Shown here one piece after another: positions 29,645-39,172 of a stretch of DNA of 64,000 bases (positions within the stretch are counted from its first letter, which is position 1; every line of letters starts with the position of its first letter). The translations under genes were made by a program, and so were the position numbers. The notes beneath the pieces are model-generated. The model made no database searches and was not told the origin of the DNA. It was given only the letters and a program-made list of their open reading frames with translations. Origin of the DNA: Lachnospiraceae bacterium P6A3 (GTDB lineage Bacteria; Bacillota; Clostridia; Lachnospirales; Lachnospiraceae); the NCBI GenBank assembly GCA_000702085.1, contig KL370861.1, positions 852,591 to 916,590 of the forward strand, given 5' to 3'.

Positions 29645-29715
29645 GCTTGTGAAAATCATGTCTTCTTTTCAACTTTGTTAAGACGAACTTAAAATAGCAC
29701 ATCAACCTGCATCTG

Positions 29716-31110
29716 TCAATGTCTGTCGTCCATCTTGAGATACTCCGCATGCTCGCCGACATACTTGAAAGCAGGTCTTACGATCTTGCCGCCGTTGACA
29801 AGCTCTTCGAGACGATGTGCACTCCAGCCTGACATTCTTGCAATTGCAAAAAGCGGTGTGAAGAGCTCTTCGGGAATGCCCAGCATCGAATATACAAATC
29901 CGCTGTAGAAGTCAACGTTTGCACAAACGGGTTTATGAATACCCTTATTCTCGGCGATCAGCTTCTTGGCAATGCGCTCGACCCTGTCATAGAACTCAAA
30001 TTCTTTTACAAGATCTTTCTCGACAGCAAGGTTACGCGCGTACTCTTTGAGAAGAACTTCTCTGGGATCAGACAAGGTGTATACAGCATGTCCCATACCA
30101 TAGATAAGTCCCGCACCGTCGAATGCTTTTTTATCAAGTATCTTTTTAAGATATACTTCAATCTCAGCGTCATCTTCAAGATTTACGATGTTCTCTCTGA
30201 GATTTCGGAACATCTCCTGAACCTTAAGATTGGCACCTCCGTGCTTAGGTCCCTTAAGAGATCCGATTGATGCGGCAGTGGATGAATATGTATCTGTTCC
30301 TGAAGAAGTAACAACGTGAGTAGTAAATGTAGAGTTGTTTCCTCCGCCGTGATCCGCATGAACGATAAGTGCTATATCGAGAACCTTGGCTTCAAGCTGT
30401 GTATAGTGTCCGTCCGGTCTGAGCATCTGAAGGATATTCTCGGAAAGAGAAAGATTCTTCTTGGGATTTCTGATAATAAGCGCATCATCTTTTCTGAAGT
30501 GCATATAGGAATGATATGAATATACCGCAATGAGAGGAAGCTTATTGATCAGCTCAAGGCTCTGTCTGAGTACATTCTCGGGGGTGATGTCATCAGGCTT
30601 CTTGTCATAGGTATAAAGAGTAAGGACACATCTCTGAAGTGCATTCATGATATTTCCGTTGGAAGCCTTCATGACTACGTCACGAACAAATCTTGCACCA
30701 AGCTCCTGAAGATTACTTGATACATGAAGATACGCATCAAGCTCATCTCTGTTGGGAAGATGTCCGAACAAAAGAAGGAAGGATACCTCCTCAAATCCAT
30801 GAATCCTGTCACCGAGATTGTTGACGATATCCATGACATTAATTCCCTGATAATAAAGTCTTCCGTCACAGGGAACCTTATCACCGTCTACAAGGTCAAA
30901 TGCAACGACATCGGATACTTCCGTAAGACCGGTAAGCACACCTTTTCCGTTGGCATCGCGAAGACCTCTCTTAACGTCATACTCGACATAAAGGTTATTA
31001 TCTATTTTACGGACATCATGAAGTTCATTGATAAGAAGCTCGGCATCGGACTTAATCTCATCGATCTCCAGCAGGTCCGGCATTTCAATTTTTTCTTTTT
31101 CTTCGAACAT
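29716..31110 (-). CDS. Citrate synthase
   Basis: A 464-residue citrate synthase (gltA/citZ family) that condenses oxaloacetate and acetyl-CoA. Catalytic residues are visible: the histidine of HADHGGGNNSTF near residue 255, GPKHGGAN, the histidine of YGMGHAVYTLSDPR near 341, and the aspartate of NVDFYSG near 400. An N-terminal extension of about 50 residues precedes the core, as in other clostridial forms. GGAGG precedes the ATG. No aconitase or isocitrate dehydrogenase is adjacent; a role in glutamate supply is likely. Confidence 0.94.
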   Translation of the reverse strand: MFEEKEKIEMPDLLEIDEIKSDAELLINELHDVRKIDNNLYVEYDVKRGLRDANGKGVLTGLTEVSDVVAFDLVDGDKVPCDGRLYYQGINVMDIVNNLGDRIHGFEEVSFLLLFGHLPNRDELDAYLHVSSNLQELGARFVRDVVMKASNGNIMNALQRCVLTLYTYDKKPDDITPENVLRQSLELINKLPLIAVYSYHSYMHFRKDDALIIRNPKKNLSLSENILQMLRPDGHYTQLEAKVLDIALIVHADHGGGNNSTFTTHVVTSSGTDTYSSTAASIGSLKGPKHGGANLKVQEMFRNLRENIVNLEDDAEIEVYLKKILDKKAFDGAGLIYGMGHAVYTLSDPREVLLKEYARNLAVEKDLVKEFEFYDRVERIAKKLIAENKGIHKPVCANVDFYSGFVYSMLGIPEELFTPLFAIARMSGWSAHRLEELVNGGKIVRPAFKYVGEHAEYLKMDDRH

Positions 31111-31163
31111 TTACAACCTCCGGATATACAAAAAAAGTACAGCACCGTGTACCCATGTATTAA

Positions 31164-31192
31164 TGTATACAACATATAAATTTTAAAATCAA
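31164..31192 (-). promoter_or_regulatory. Sigma-A promoter for citrate synthase
   Basis: The minus strand has TTGATT (31187-31192) and TATACA (31164-31169) separated by 17 bp, about 55 bp before the start codon. Confidence 0.55.
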
Positions 31193-31253
31193 GTTAAAAT
31201 ACAGGAAATAAGTAAAAATATCTGATAATTATATTAGCAGTATAAACAATAAA

Positions 31254-31322
31254 ATGACAGAGGGGACGCTACCGTTTTGTCATCAGAATTCGATGACAAA
31301 ACGGTAGCGTCCCCTCTGTCAT
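31254..31322. repeat. Inverted-repeat element, copy B (REP-like)
   Basis: Two perfect 31-nt arms (31254-31284 and 31292-31322) around a 7-nt loop. The arms begin ATGACAGAGGGGACGCT and end TTTTGTCATC. It lies 6 bp past the trpA stop. Its variable bases differ from copies A, C and D on both arms. Confidence 0.93.
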
Positions 31323-31327
31323 AAAAC

Positions 31328-32116
31328 TTAAGCCTGAAGAACTGCTTCTTTCATAGACTTAACATAATCATAGATATAAGAGCCCGCATTTTTACCGTAC
31401 TGCTCAACGATACGAACAATTGCGGAACCGACAATGGCACCGTCTGAAACTCCCGCCATGTTCTTAGCCTGGGCAGGCTCCTTGATACCGAAACCGATGG
31501 CACAGGGAACATCGGTAACTTCCCTGATATGACCGATAATGGGATTAAGATCGGTGCTGATATTGTCCCTTACACCGGTAACACCCATGGAACTTACAAC
31601 ATAGATAAATCCCTTTGCTTCCTTGGCTATCATCTTGACCCTGTCTTCGGAAGTGGGGGAAACCATAGAGATAAAGTTAACGCCGTACTTAAGCGATACG
31701 CTCTCCATCTCCTCTTTTTCTTCGTAAGGCATGTCGGGGATAATAACGCCGCTTACATCAAGCTGACGGCATCTTTCAAAGAACTTATCATATCCGTAAT
31801 GGAATACAAGATTGGCATAGGTCATAAAGCAGAGCGTAACATCACTCTTTTCCCTGACTCTTTGTACCATGTCAAAAACCTTATCGGTAGTGGTTCCTGC
31901 TTTTAAAGCTCTGACATTGGCATTCTGTATAACAGCGCCCTCTGCTACGGGATCGGAAAAAGGAATACCTACCTCGATGATATCGGCACCGGCCTCTGCC
32001 ATCTTCAAAATGAACTCTTCTGTGGATTCTATATCCGGATCACCGGCGGTAATGAAGGAAATAAATGCTTTCTTATTGGGATTTTTCTCAAATGACTGTC
32101 TTAATTTATCACTCAT
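31328..32116 (-). CDS. trpA: Tryptophan synthase alpha subunit
   Basis: A 262-residue TrpA that cleaves indole-3-glycerol phosphate. The catalytic glutamate is in [13 protein letters not shown], which also holds the catalytic aspartate; [24 protein letters not shown] and [10 protein letters not shown] follow. The start at 32116 (MSDKLRQSF) is chosen over an upstream in-frame codon because it has a GGGGGG ribosome site within trpB and the family normally begins there. It overlaps the end of trpB by 8 bp, so coupling is likely. Last gene of the trp operon. Confidence 0.97.
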   Translation of the reverse strand: MSDKLRQSFEKNPNKKAFISFITAGDPDIESTEEFILKMAEAGADIIEVGIPFSDPVAEGAVIQNANVRALKAGTTTDKVFDMVQRVREKSDVTLCFMTYANLVFHYGYDKFFERCRQLDVSGVIIPDMPYEEKEEMESVSLKYGVNFISMVSPTSEDRVKMIAKEAKGFIYVVSSMGVTGVRDNISTDLNPIIGHIREVTDVPCAIGFGIKEPAQAKNMAGVSDGAIVGSAIVRIVEQYGKNAGSYIYDYVKSMKEAVLQA

Positions 32117-33296
32117 GAAGATCAACCCCCCTGTATCTTGCGATAGCGGCCACATCCTTATCACCGCGTCCGGAAACGTTTATGATGATGGACTGATCCT
32201 TGGAATAATTCTTCGCAATCTTTATTGCATGTGCGATCGCATGTGAGCTTTCTATGGCAGGGATAATACCCTCGGTTCTGGACATATACTCAAATGCATC
32301 TACAGCTTCATCGTCGGTAACAGGAACATACTTTGCTCTTCCTATGGAATTCAAATAAGCATGCTCAGGTCCGATACCGGGATAATCAAGTCCCGCGGAT
32401 ATTGAATAAACGGGTGCAATCTGACCATACTCATTCTGGCAAAAGAGAGATTTCATGCCATGGAAAATGCCCAATGTACCGGTTGCAATTGTTGCAGCGG
32501 TTTCGGGAGTATCGACTCCTCTTCCGCCGGCTTCGCATCCGATAAGCTCAACTTCTTTATCATTTATGAAATTATAGAAAGCACCGATTGCATTGGAACC
32601 GCCTCCGACGCATGCGATAACAGCTGCGGGAAGCTTACCCTCTTTTTCAAGTATCTGCTGACGGGCCTCTTTGGAAATTACAGCCTGAAAATCACGGACT
32701 ATGGTAGGGAAAGGGTGGGGCCCCATTACGGAACCGAGGCAGTAATGAGTATCGTCAACTCTTCCGGCCCACTCTTTCATGGCATCATTAACTGCATCTT
32801 TTAAGGTCATGGTACCGGTTGTAACGGCATTAACCTTGGCTCCGAGAAGTTCCATACGATAGACATTCAGTGCCTGGCGGATGGTATCTTCTTTTCCCAT
32901 AAAGATCTCACATTCCATGCCAAGAAGCGCGGCAACCGTGGCAGTCGCAACACCGTGCTGGCCTGCGCCCGTTTCCGCTATGAGTCTTGTCTTGCCCATT
33001 CTCTTAGCAAGAAGGGCCTGACCTATGCAGTTATTAAGCTTGTGGGAACCTGTATGATTGAGATCTTCTCTCTTAAGATAAATCCTGGCACCGCCAAGGT
33101 CTTCTGTCATCTTGGCGGCATAGTACAGGCGTGAAGGACGGCCTGCATATTCATTTAATAAGAAATTAAGTTCCTCCTGAAAAGAAGGATCGATTTTAGC
33201 TTCGTTGTAGCACTCTTCGAGCTTAATAAGCTCATTCATGAGAGTTTCGGAAATATACTGACCTCCGAATTCTCCGAATCTGCCTTTACTGTTCAT
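32109..33296 (-). CDS. trpB: Tryptophan synthase beta subunit
   Basis: A 395-residue PLP enzyme that joins indole and serine. The PLP lysine is in [14 protein letters not shown], the glycine-rich phosphate loop is [12 protein letters not shown], and the catalytic glutamate is in [12 protein letters not shown]. This is the standard TrpB1 type. AAAGGAAC precedes the ATG. Overlap with trpA fits a stoichiometric complex. Confidence 0.98.
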   Translation of the reverse strand: MNSKGRFGEFGGQYISETLMNELIKLEECYNEAKIDPSFQEELNFLLNEYAGRPSRLYYAAKMTEDLGGARIYLKREDLNHTGSHKLNNCIGQALLAKRMGKTRLIAETGAGQHGVATATVAALLGMECEIFMGKEDTIRQALNVYRMELLGAKVNAVTTGTMTLKDAVNDAMKEWAGRVDDTHYCLGSVMGPHPFPTIVRDFQAVISKEARQQILEKEGKLPAAVIACVGGGSNAIGAFYNFINDKEVELIGCEAGGRGVDTPETAATIATGTLGIFHGMKSLFCQNEYGQIAPVYSISAGLDYPGIGPEHAYLNSIGRAKYVPVTDDEAVDAFEYMSRTEGIIPAIESSHAIAHAIKIAKNYSKDQSIIINVSGRGDKDVAAIARYRGVDLHE

Positions 33297-33325
33297 TTAT
33301 GTTCCTTTCTCATACGGGAAAAGAC

Positions 33326-33928
33326 CTAAGCCGAGTGAGCCTCCTGAACCGCTTCCATAACCAGGTCCGGATCCTTATGTCCGCCCTTGTCTACGGATGA
33401 GCTCATATCAACGGCATAAAGCTGACTGCCTTTAAGGGCATCCACCGTCTCTTTGATATTGCCGGGTCCGAGGCCGCCTGCAAGGATGAACGGACGCTTA
33501 CAATCCTTGATCCTGCTCCAGTCGAATTTTTTACCGCTTCCCTCACCCGCATCAAACATTATCATGTCGGCCGGTGACTTCTCTGCCTTTGCAAGGTCAA
33601 ATTTATCGTCCACCTTAAATACCTTGATGACACTGCCTTTACCGGACTTAAGATCATTAATATACTCGTCATCTTCATCACCGTGAAGCTGGATGATATC
33701 GATAAGTCCGTTATATACAAGTCTCTTGATCCTGGATGCGTCGTCATTTACGAACACTCCGACACGTCTGATCATGGGATCGATGAATTTATTAAGGAGC
33801 TGAACCGTTTCCTCATCAACGGTTCTCTTATAACCTTCGGTCAAAATAAAACCGACAAAGTCAGGCATTGCTTCGTTTACCGCATTTGCATCGCCGGGAG
33901 TCCTAAGCCCGCAGATTTTGATTTTCAT
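33326..33928 (-). CDS. trpF: Phosphoribosylanthranilate isomerase
   Basis: A 200-residue TrpF, a TIM barrel that catalyses the Amadori rearrangement in tryptophan synthesis. The catalytic cysteine is in MKIKICGLR at the very N-terminus, the catalytic aspartate in MIFDAGEGSGKKFDW, and ILAGGLGPGNI binds phosphate. The start at 33928 is chosen because the family starts there; the ATG overlaps the trpC stop as TAATG. Confidence 0.96.
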   Translation of the reverse strand: MKIKICGLRTPGDANAVNEAMPDFVGFILTEGYKRTVDEETVQLLNKFIDPMIRRVGVFVNDDASRIKRLVYNGLIDIIQLHGDEDDEYINDLKSGKGSVIKVFKVDDKFDLAKAEKSPADMIMFDAGEGSGKKFDWSRIKDCKRPFILAGGLGPGNIKETVDALKGSQLYAVDMSSSVDKGGHKDPDLVMEAVQEAHSA

Positions 33929-34731
33929 TAGTCTAAGCCTCTTAACTGTCTCAAACACAACTTTTTATTGTCGCTTCGCATCAGAGTCTCACCAACTAAT
34001 ACTGCATTAACCCCTGCATCCTCAAGAGCTTTCACCTGACTTCTCTCCGAGATGCCGCTCTCCGATACGAAAAGTAATCCGAGGGGCACTTTATCACGGA
34101 GCGTCAAAGCATTCAAGGGGGCTACGGAAAAATTTTTTAAATTTCTGTTATTTACACCGATAAGTCTCGCGCCCAAACCGATGGCTTTTTCAATCTCAGT
34201 TTCCTCGTGACACTCCGTCAGAGCAGAGAGTCCGAGCTCATCCGCAATATCCAGATATTCGGCAAGCTGATCGTCGGAAAGCAGCGAAACTATCAGTAAA
34301 ATAGCGTCTGCACCAAGAACCTTGGCCTGATAGATCATGTACTCATCTACGGTAAAATCTTTCCTTAAAACAGGGATCGTGACGTTTTGTTTTACCTGGG
34401 TCAAATACGAATCGTTTCCTAAAAACCAATGAGGTTCGGTCAAAACGGAAATTGCATCGGCTCCGGCACTTTCGTACTGTTTTGCGATGGACAGGAACGG
34501 GAAATCCGCCGCGATAATTCCTTTTGAAGGGGAAGCCTTCTTTATCTCGCAGATAAAAGACAGCCGGTCCTTCCTGAGGGCGTTCTCAAAGGGAAATCCC
34601 GTATCCGGGTTCAGAGCCCTCGCTTTGGCCATCATTTCCGAAGCACTGATACTTTCCTTATAGGAAGCTACTCTTTCTATGGTCTTTTCGGCTATTTGAT
34701 TTAAAATGTTTGCTTCTGCTTTAGGCTGCAT
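33928..34731 (-). CDS. trpC: Indole-3-glycerol phosphate synthase
   Basis: A 267-residue TrpC TIM barrel. The catalytic lysine is in FICEIKKASPSKG, a second in VLRKDFTVDEYMIYQA, with IGVNNRNLKNF and SESGISERSQV later in the barrel. AAAGGA precedes the ATG inside the end of trpD, overlapping by 11 bp. Confidence 0.97.
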   Translation of the reverse strand: MQPKAEANILNQIAEKTIERVASYKESISASEMMAKARALNPDTGFPFENALRKDRLSFICEIKKASPSKGIIAADFPFLSIAKQYESAGADAISVLTEPHWFLGNDSYLTQVKQNVTIPVLRKDFTVDEYMIYQAKVLGADAILLIVSLLSDDQLAEYLDIADELGLSALTECHEETEIEKAIGLGARLIGVNNRNLKNFSVAPLNALTLRDKVPLGLLFVSESGISERSQVKALEDAGVNAVLVGETLMRSDNKKLCLRQLRGLD

Positions 34732-35740
34732 TTGTATCCTTTATGACTTCTTCAAGTTTTTCGTAAGCCTTACCGCTGTCGATAAGCTCTGCGGCAAGCT
34801 TAATTCCTTCTTCCATCGATGAAGCGGCTCCACCGATATAAAGTCCGGCTCCGGCATTCATTAGTACGCAGTCTCTCTTGGGGCCTCTTTCCTCGCCCTT
34901 AAGGATACGTCTTGTGATCTCGGCATTTTCTTCGGGAGTTCCTCCGGTAAGATCTCCGGGATTACTCTTCTGAAGTCCGAACTGTTCGGGAGTTACGGTA
35001 TATCTCTTGGTATTTCCGCTTTCATCAAACTCAACAACTTCGGTAGGTCCTACGGAAGAAATCTCATCGAGCTTTTCTTTGCCGTAAACTACCATTCCGC
35101 GCTTTGCACCGAGCTTCATAAGAACCTGAGCTATGGGCTCAAGAAGAGACTCATCATAAACGCCCAGGATGAACTTGGATGAATAAGCGGGATTGGTAAG
35201 AGGTCCGAGAATATTGAACACGGTTCTGATGCCAAGTTCCTTTCTGATGGGACCTACATATTTCATTGCACTGTGATATTTCTGTGCAAAGAGGAAACAA
35301 TATCCGGTGTCCTTGAAGACTTCTTCATTCTTCACGGGCTCAAGGATAATATTTACACCGAGAGCTTCCAGAACATCTGCAGCTCCGGACTTGGATGATG
35401 CGGATCTGTTTCCGTGCTTTGTTATCTTAACACCACCTGCGGCTATTACGAAAGCGGATGTTGAAGAAATATTATAAGAAAAAGATCTGTCTCCGCCTGT
35501 TCCGACTATCTCAAGAGTATCACATCCTGTGTTGAGTCTGGTTGCCATCGCTCTCATAGCTTCTGCGGAGCCTGTGATCTCATCAATGGTCTCGCCCTTC
35601 ATGGAAAGAGATACGAGGTAAGCGCTCTTCTGAACGTCCGAAGCTTCACCCTTCATGATCTCATACATTACGTCTCTGGACATTTCATATCCGATGTCTT
35701 CTTTATTGGCAAGTTTCTTGATTGCTTCGTTGATAATCAT
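34721..35740 (-). CDS. trpD: Anthranilate phosphoribosyltransferase
   Basis: A 339-residue TrpD that attaches phosphoribosyl to anthranilate. The PRPP loop LEIVGTGGDRSFSYNIS, KHGNRSASSKSGAADVLEALG and RTVFNILGPLTNPA are classic. It is the first structural gene of the operon; trpE and trpG are absent from the window. Its ATG overlaps the TGA stop of a 32-codon leader ORF (ATGA), and its ribosome site GAAGGAG lies inside that ORF, so its translation is likely tied to the leader ORF. Confidence 0.97.
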   Translation of the reverse strand: MIINEAIKKLANKEDIGYEMSRDVMYEIMKGEASDVQKSAYLVSLSMKGETIDEITGSAEAMRAMATRLNTGCDTLEIVGTGGDRSFSYNISSTSAFVIAAGGVKITKHGNRSASSKSGAADVLEALGVNIILEPVKNEEVFKDTGYCFLFAQKYHSAMKYVGPIRKELGIRTVFNILGPLTNPAYSSKFILGVYDESLLEPIAQVLMKLGAKRGMVVYGKEKLDEISSVGPTEVVEFDESGNTKRYTVTPEQFGLQKSNPGDLTGGTPEENAEITRRILKGEERGPKRDCVLMNAGAGLYIGGAASSMEEGIKLAAELIDSGKAYEKLEEVIKDTNAA

Positions 35741-35835
35741 ATTATTACTCCTTCAGGAAAAAGAAATTGGTTTTTTTGTTTCAAATCTTTGTTACGCCAT
35801 CGTCTATAGCGTCGCCATCGTCTGTACAGATTCAT
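35737..35835 (-). CDS. Trp/Arg-rich leader peptide ORF coupled to trpD
   Basis: A 32-codon ORF with an excellent ribosome site (AAAGGAGG, 8 nt before ATG). The peptide begins MNLYRRWRRYRRWRNKDLK and ends PEGVII. Two Trp codons (7 and 13) and seven Arg codons lie in an 18-nt tandem duplication in which a TAYAGACGATGGCG sequence occurs twice. The stop TGA overlaps the trpD ATG. It lies after the T-box terminator, so it is made only when the T-box allows readthrough. The strong ribosome site, the Trp codons and the position suggest a regulatory leader peptide; no homologue is claimed. Confidence 0.7.
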   Translation of the reverse strand: MNLYRRWRRYRRWRNKDLKQKNQFLFPEGVII

Positions 35836-35860
35836 ATTTCTTCCTCCTTTCCGGAAAAAT

Positions 35861-36128
35861 AAAAAGCCCTCGTCTGATATACATCAGACAAGGGCGTTAT
35901 ATATCGCTGTGCCACCTTGCTTTAAAGTCCGAAGACTTCCTCTTTACGGGTACCAACATACCCCTTCTCTGTAACGGGAGTTCCCGTCGCATATTACTCA
36001 GGCTTTTGCCTTTTCCCTGCGCCCTTAGCGGCCCATTTGACAAGCAGTTTACCGACCTTTCTCAGCATCCGGTCTCTCTGTAGGTTCTTATCATGCCTTT
36101 ATTTCCGCTTCAACGGTTTACTATGAAT
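35861..36128 (-). promoter_or_regulatory. T-box riboswitch leader (tRNA-Trp) of the trp operon
   Basis: On the minus strand the conserved T-box sequence AAGGTGGCACAGCG (35905-35918) is followed by the terminator stem GCCCTTGTCTGAT with complement and TTTTT (35861-35896). Upstream is a long structured Stem I region; a UGG triplet at 36033-36035 in a purine-rich context (AAATGGGC) is the likely Trp specifier. By family rules, uncharged tRNA-Trp binding stabilises the antiterminator. The gene order downstream supports Trp specificity. Confidence 0.9.
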
Positions 36129-36136
36129 TTTTATTC

Positions 36137-36165
36137 ACTTTATTACAATAAAGCAATGATGTCAA
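36137..36165 (-). promoter_or_regulatory. Sigma-A promoter of the trp operon
   Basis: The minus strand has TTGACA (36160-36165) and TAAAGT (36137-36142) separated by 17 bp, just upstream of the T-box leader. Confidence 0.65.
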
Positions 36166-36185
36166 GTATTTAAATATTTTATTTC

Positions 36186-37844
36186 TCAGGAATTGGGATA
36201 ACATGGAGCAACACTTGTAAATTCCAATTCCGCGTAATCAATCTCTTTATCCGGGTTTGTCAGATCAACGGCAAGATCGGGATCCGGGTTATCATAGTAA
36301 TCATCACGATAATCCGTATAATCTCCGTTTTCTATAATACAGACAAAATCATTACCGTCATATAAATACATATTTCCCGCACTGTGGATCAAACAAATCT
36401 CTTTTAATCCGGAATCCGCTATAAGATCGCCAAATCCGGTATACAGTACATATTTGTATGTATTACCCACAAGTTCCAGATAAGCTGTCCCTATCATCTC
36501 ATCGCCGGAATAAACAATATAAAACTCTTCGTAAGGTTTAAAAAAGCCTATACTTCCCGATTTATAGAGATATTCGTTAACAGGTAGTGAAAAAGAAATG
36601 TGCGAGTAATCTATAAACTTATCATCCGAGAACAGTCCTGCTTCATCGGCATCCGCAACAGCTGTTTTAATCTGTTCAAGCAGATACTCATCGCTGTATG
36701 AAAGTATGGTTTCAACAGCCTCCGAAGACTGAAAATTGCCTTCTGCATTCGCATCAGAAAATTCAATTACGTTATGTGAATAAGGTATGGTTATGGTAAT
36801 GGTATCGTCATCGAAGTTAAAGTCATGGCTCTGATCCAGTTCTATGACAAAATTACCCTCAAGGTTTTCGGGAAGCGCTGTTATTACTGATACGATATCC
36901 GTCTTTTTCAGATAGAAGGAATTTTCATATTCGGAAAAAATAATATTTACAGCTTCCCCTTCGGGAAGGCTCCGTAAAAACTCCGCATAATTCTTATATT
37001 CCTCGTGAAGATCATACTCCCATTTATTACACTGAACCTCAAAATCATGTGAAAGATAATTGTGGTACAGATCATATTCAAGATAATAGGAATATTTAAC
37101 CGCCTGAAAATTGTCTTTGATACGGATTATGGAATTATTCGGAAGAACCTCTATATACGTCTGCACCTGCCTGTTATTCCAATACAAATAAACTATATAA
37201 TCTTCCTTGACAGGATCATCCCCCGGTACAAGCATAGCCTCGGTATACCATCCGGTTCCTTCACCGATATGTTCGTCGTACCTGTCTTCCATCATTACCA
37301 TAGTTCTTTGAAGAATTTCACTGTTTCGTAAATACGGAACATTCATCCTTTGAAAGATATAATACGGAATCAGGGCAAGTAAAATCCCGGCGACGATATT
37401 AATGACACCGACAGCGCTGAAAAAAGCATCTTTCACGCTATCATATGTATCGGGAACTCCTATGGTGCGTGTATTGATCTTACACTGAAGCAAAATAACC
37501 GCATTTGCAATAAGATTAAGTGAATCTGATACGGGAGATATTCCGGATTTTAATACATGAACACCGTTAAGTGAAGGATTTGGTCCGAGAAAAATAAGAT
37601 AATCAATATACAAAAGCCCTGCGGAAATGATGATCATTATCTTAGAAAGCCTTTGGGATTTTTCATCACTTGATACGGATGATTTAATAGTAAAAAAGCT
37701 TGTCAGATATAACGCAAAATAAAATACGATCCCTGTTTTCCAAAAGGCATATATTTTACCGGCAAGGATAAAAAAGCTGACTATCCTGTACAAAAGAGTT
37801 CCTAAGCCGATTATAAATCCTATACGCTTAACTCTAGCCTTCAT
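36186..37844 (-). CDS. Membrane protein of unknown function
   Basis: A 552-residue protein I do not recognise. The first 170 residues hold four to five hydrophobic segments (around 9-30, 36-52, 67-86, 105-120 and 140-166). The remaining 380 residues are hydrophilic, mostly beta-like, rich in Y, D and E, and probably outside the membrane. No catalytic motif is visible. It ends just before the trp promoter and starts after ackA, with a hairpin between; it looks like a single-gene unit with a weak ribosome site. Confidence 0.75.
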   Translation of the reverse strand: MKARVKRIGFIIGLGTLLYRIVSFFILAGKIYAFWKTGIVFYFALYLTSFFTIKSSVSSDEKSQRLSKIMIIISAGLLYIDYLIFLGPNPSLNGVHVLKSGISPVSDSLNLIANAVILLQCKINTRTIGVPDTYDSVKDAFFSAVGVINIVAGILLALIPYYIFQRMNVPYLRNSEILQRTMVMMEDRYDEHIGEGTGWYTEAMLVPGDDPVKEDYIVYLYWNNRQVQTYIEVLPNNSIIRIKDNFQAVKYSYYLEYDLYHNYLSHDFEVQCNKWEYDLHEEYKNYAEFLRSLPEGEAVNIIFSEYENSFYLKKTDIVSVITALPENLEGNFVIELDQSHDFNFDDDTITITIPYSHNVIEFSDANAEGNFQSSEAVETILSYSDEYLLEQIKTAVADADEAGLFSDDKFIDYSHISFSLPVNEYLYKSGSIGFFKPYEEFYIVYSGDEMIGTAYLELVGNTYKYVLYTGFGDLIADSGLKEICLIHSAGNMYLYDGNDFVCIIENGDYTDYRDDYYDNPDPDLAVDLTNPDKEIDYAELEFTSVAPCYPNS

Positions 37845-37874
37845 GCTTTAATCCTTTTAATCCGAATAACACAA

Positions 37875-37922
37875 GAAGCAGATGACTTTACATATTAATA
37901 AAGTCAATCTGCTTCCTTTTTT
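37875..37922. terminator. Hairpin after ackA
   Basis: A 16-bp stem with one mismatch (GAAGCAGAT and ACTTTA parts with complements) and a short loop, about 50 bp past the ackA stop. The better T-tract is on the plus strand; the minus-strand tail (CTTGTGTTATT) is only moderately T-rich. Confidence 0.6.
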
Positions 37923-37963
37923 GATTACAGCTCTTTAAATCTCAATAAAACAAAAACCTTTAA

Positions 37964-39157
37964 TTACTTTACAAGTGCAACGGTCTCTCTTGCAATGGCA
38001 AGTTCTTCATTTGTAGGAATGATAAGTGTCTTAACCTTGGAATCATCTGTGCTGAAGATTACTTCCTCGCCGCGGATCTTGTTCTTCTCCTCATCAATGC
38101 TTATCCCCAGATATCCGAGATACTCACAGACCTTGCTTCTGACGATGCCTGCGTTTTCACCGATACCTGCGGTAAAGCAGATTGCATCCACGCCGTTCAT
38201 TGCAGCAACATAGGCTCCTACATACTTGGCCGTTCTGTAGCAGAAAGCTTCGAGAGCCTGGGTAGCAAGCTTATTACCTGCATTGTGTGCATCTTCCAGG
38301 TCTCTGAAATCGGATGAAAGATTTCCGCTCATTCCGTATACACCGGACTTCTTGTTAAGTATATTCATTACTCCGGCAATGTCCAGGTTTTCTTTTTTTG
38401 CAATAAACTCTAAGATTGCAGGATCGATGTCACCGGATCTGGTTCCCATGATAAGGCCTTCAAGGGGAGTAAGTCCCATTGAAGTATCTACGCACTTTCC
38501 GTTCTTTACCGCAGATACGGAAGCACCGTTTCCGAGGTGACATACAATGATCTTAAGATCTTCATATTTCTTACCGAGTACATCGGCACATCTCTTAGAT
38601 ACATAAGAGTGAGAAGTTCCGTGGAAACCGTAACGGCGGATCTTATACTTCTCATAATATGAATTGGGAAGTCCATAGAGATAAGCCTTCTCCGGCATAG
38701 TCTGATGGAATGCGGTATCAAATACGGCAACCATGGGAGTTGTAGGCATAAGCTTTCTGCACGCATCGATACCGATAAGGTTAGCGGGATTATGAAGAGG
38801 AGCAAGATCGTTACACTCTTCAATTGCTTTGATGACTTCATCATTAATAACTACGGATGAAGCAAACTTCTCGCCGCCGTGAACGATTCTGTGTCCAACG
38901 GCACCGATCTCGTCAAGGCTTTTAAGAACACCTGTCTTATCGTTGGTAAGATACTTGAGAACTAGCTTGATTGCATTAGTATGATCCGGCATGGGGCTTT
39001 CTTCGATTTCTTTTTCGCCTTCGGCGGGTGTATAGACTATACGTCCGTCGATGCCGATTCTCTCGCAGAGTCCTTTAGCAAGCCACTCTTCTGTCTCTGA
39101 ATCGATGAGCTGATACTTAAGTGATGATGAACCACAGTTAATAACTAAGATTTTCAT
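37964..39157 (-). CDS. ackA: Acetate kinase
   Basis: A 397-residue acetate kinase that makes ATP from acetyl-phosphate. ASKHA-family motifs are present: [56 protein letters not shown], and [16 protein letters not shown] precedes the ATG. It follows pta by 15 bp, the normal order for fermentative ATP production through acetate. Confidence 0.98.
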   Translation of the reverse strand: MKILVINCGSSSLKYQLIDSETEEWLAKGLCERIGIDGRIVYTPAEGEKEIEESPMPDHTNAIKLVLKYLTNDKTGVLKSLDEIGAVGHRIVHGGEKFASSVVINDEVIKAIEECNDLAPLHNPANLIGIDACRKLMPTTPMVAVFDTAFHQTMPEKAYLYGLPNSYYEKYKIRRYGFHGTSHSYVSKRCADVLGKKYEDLKIIVCHLGNGASVSAVKNGKCVDTSMGLTPLEGLIMGTRSGDIDPAILEFIAKKENLDIAGVMNILNKKSGVYGMSGNLSSDFRDLEDAHNAGNKLATQALEAFCYRTAKYVGAYVAAMNGVDAICFTAGIGENAGIVRSKVCEYLGYLGISIDEEKNKIRGEEVIFSTDDSKVKTLIIPTNEELAIARETVALVK

Positions 39158-39172
39158 TTATGTTTAATCTCC

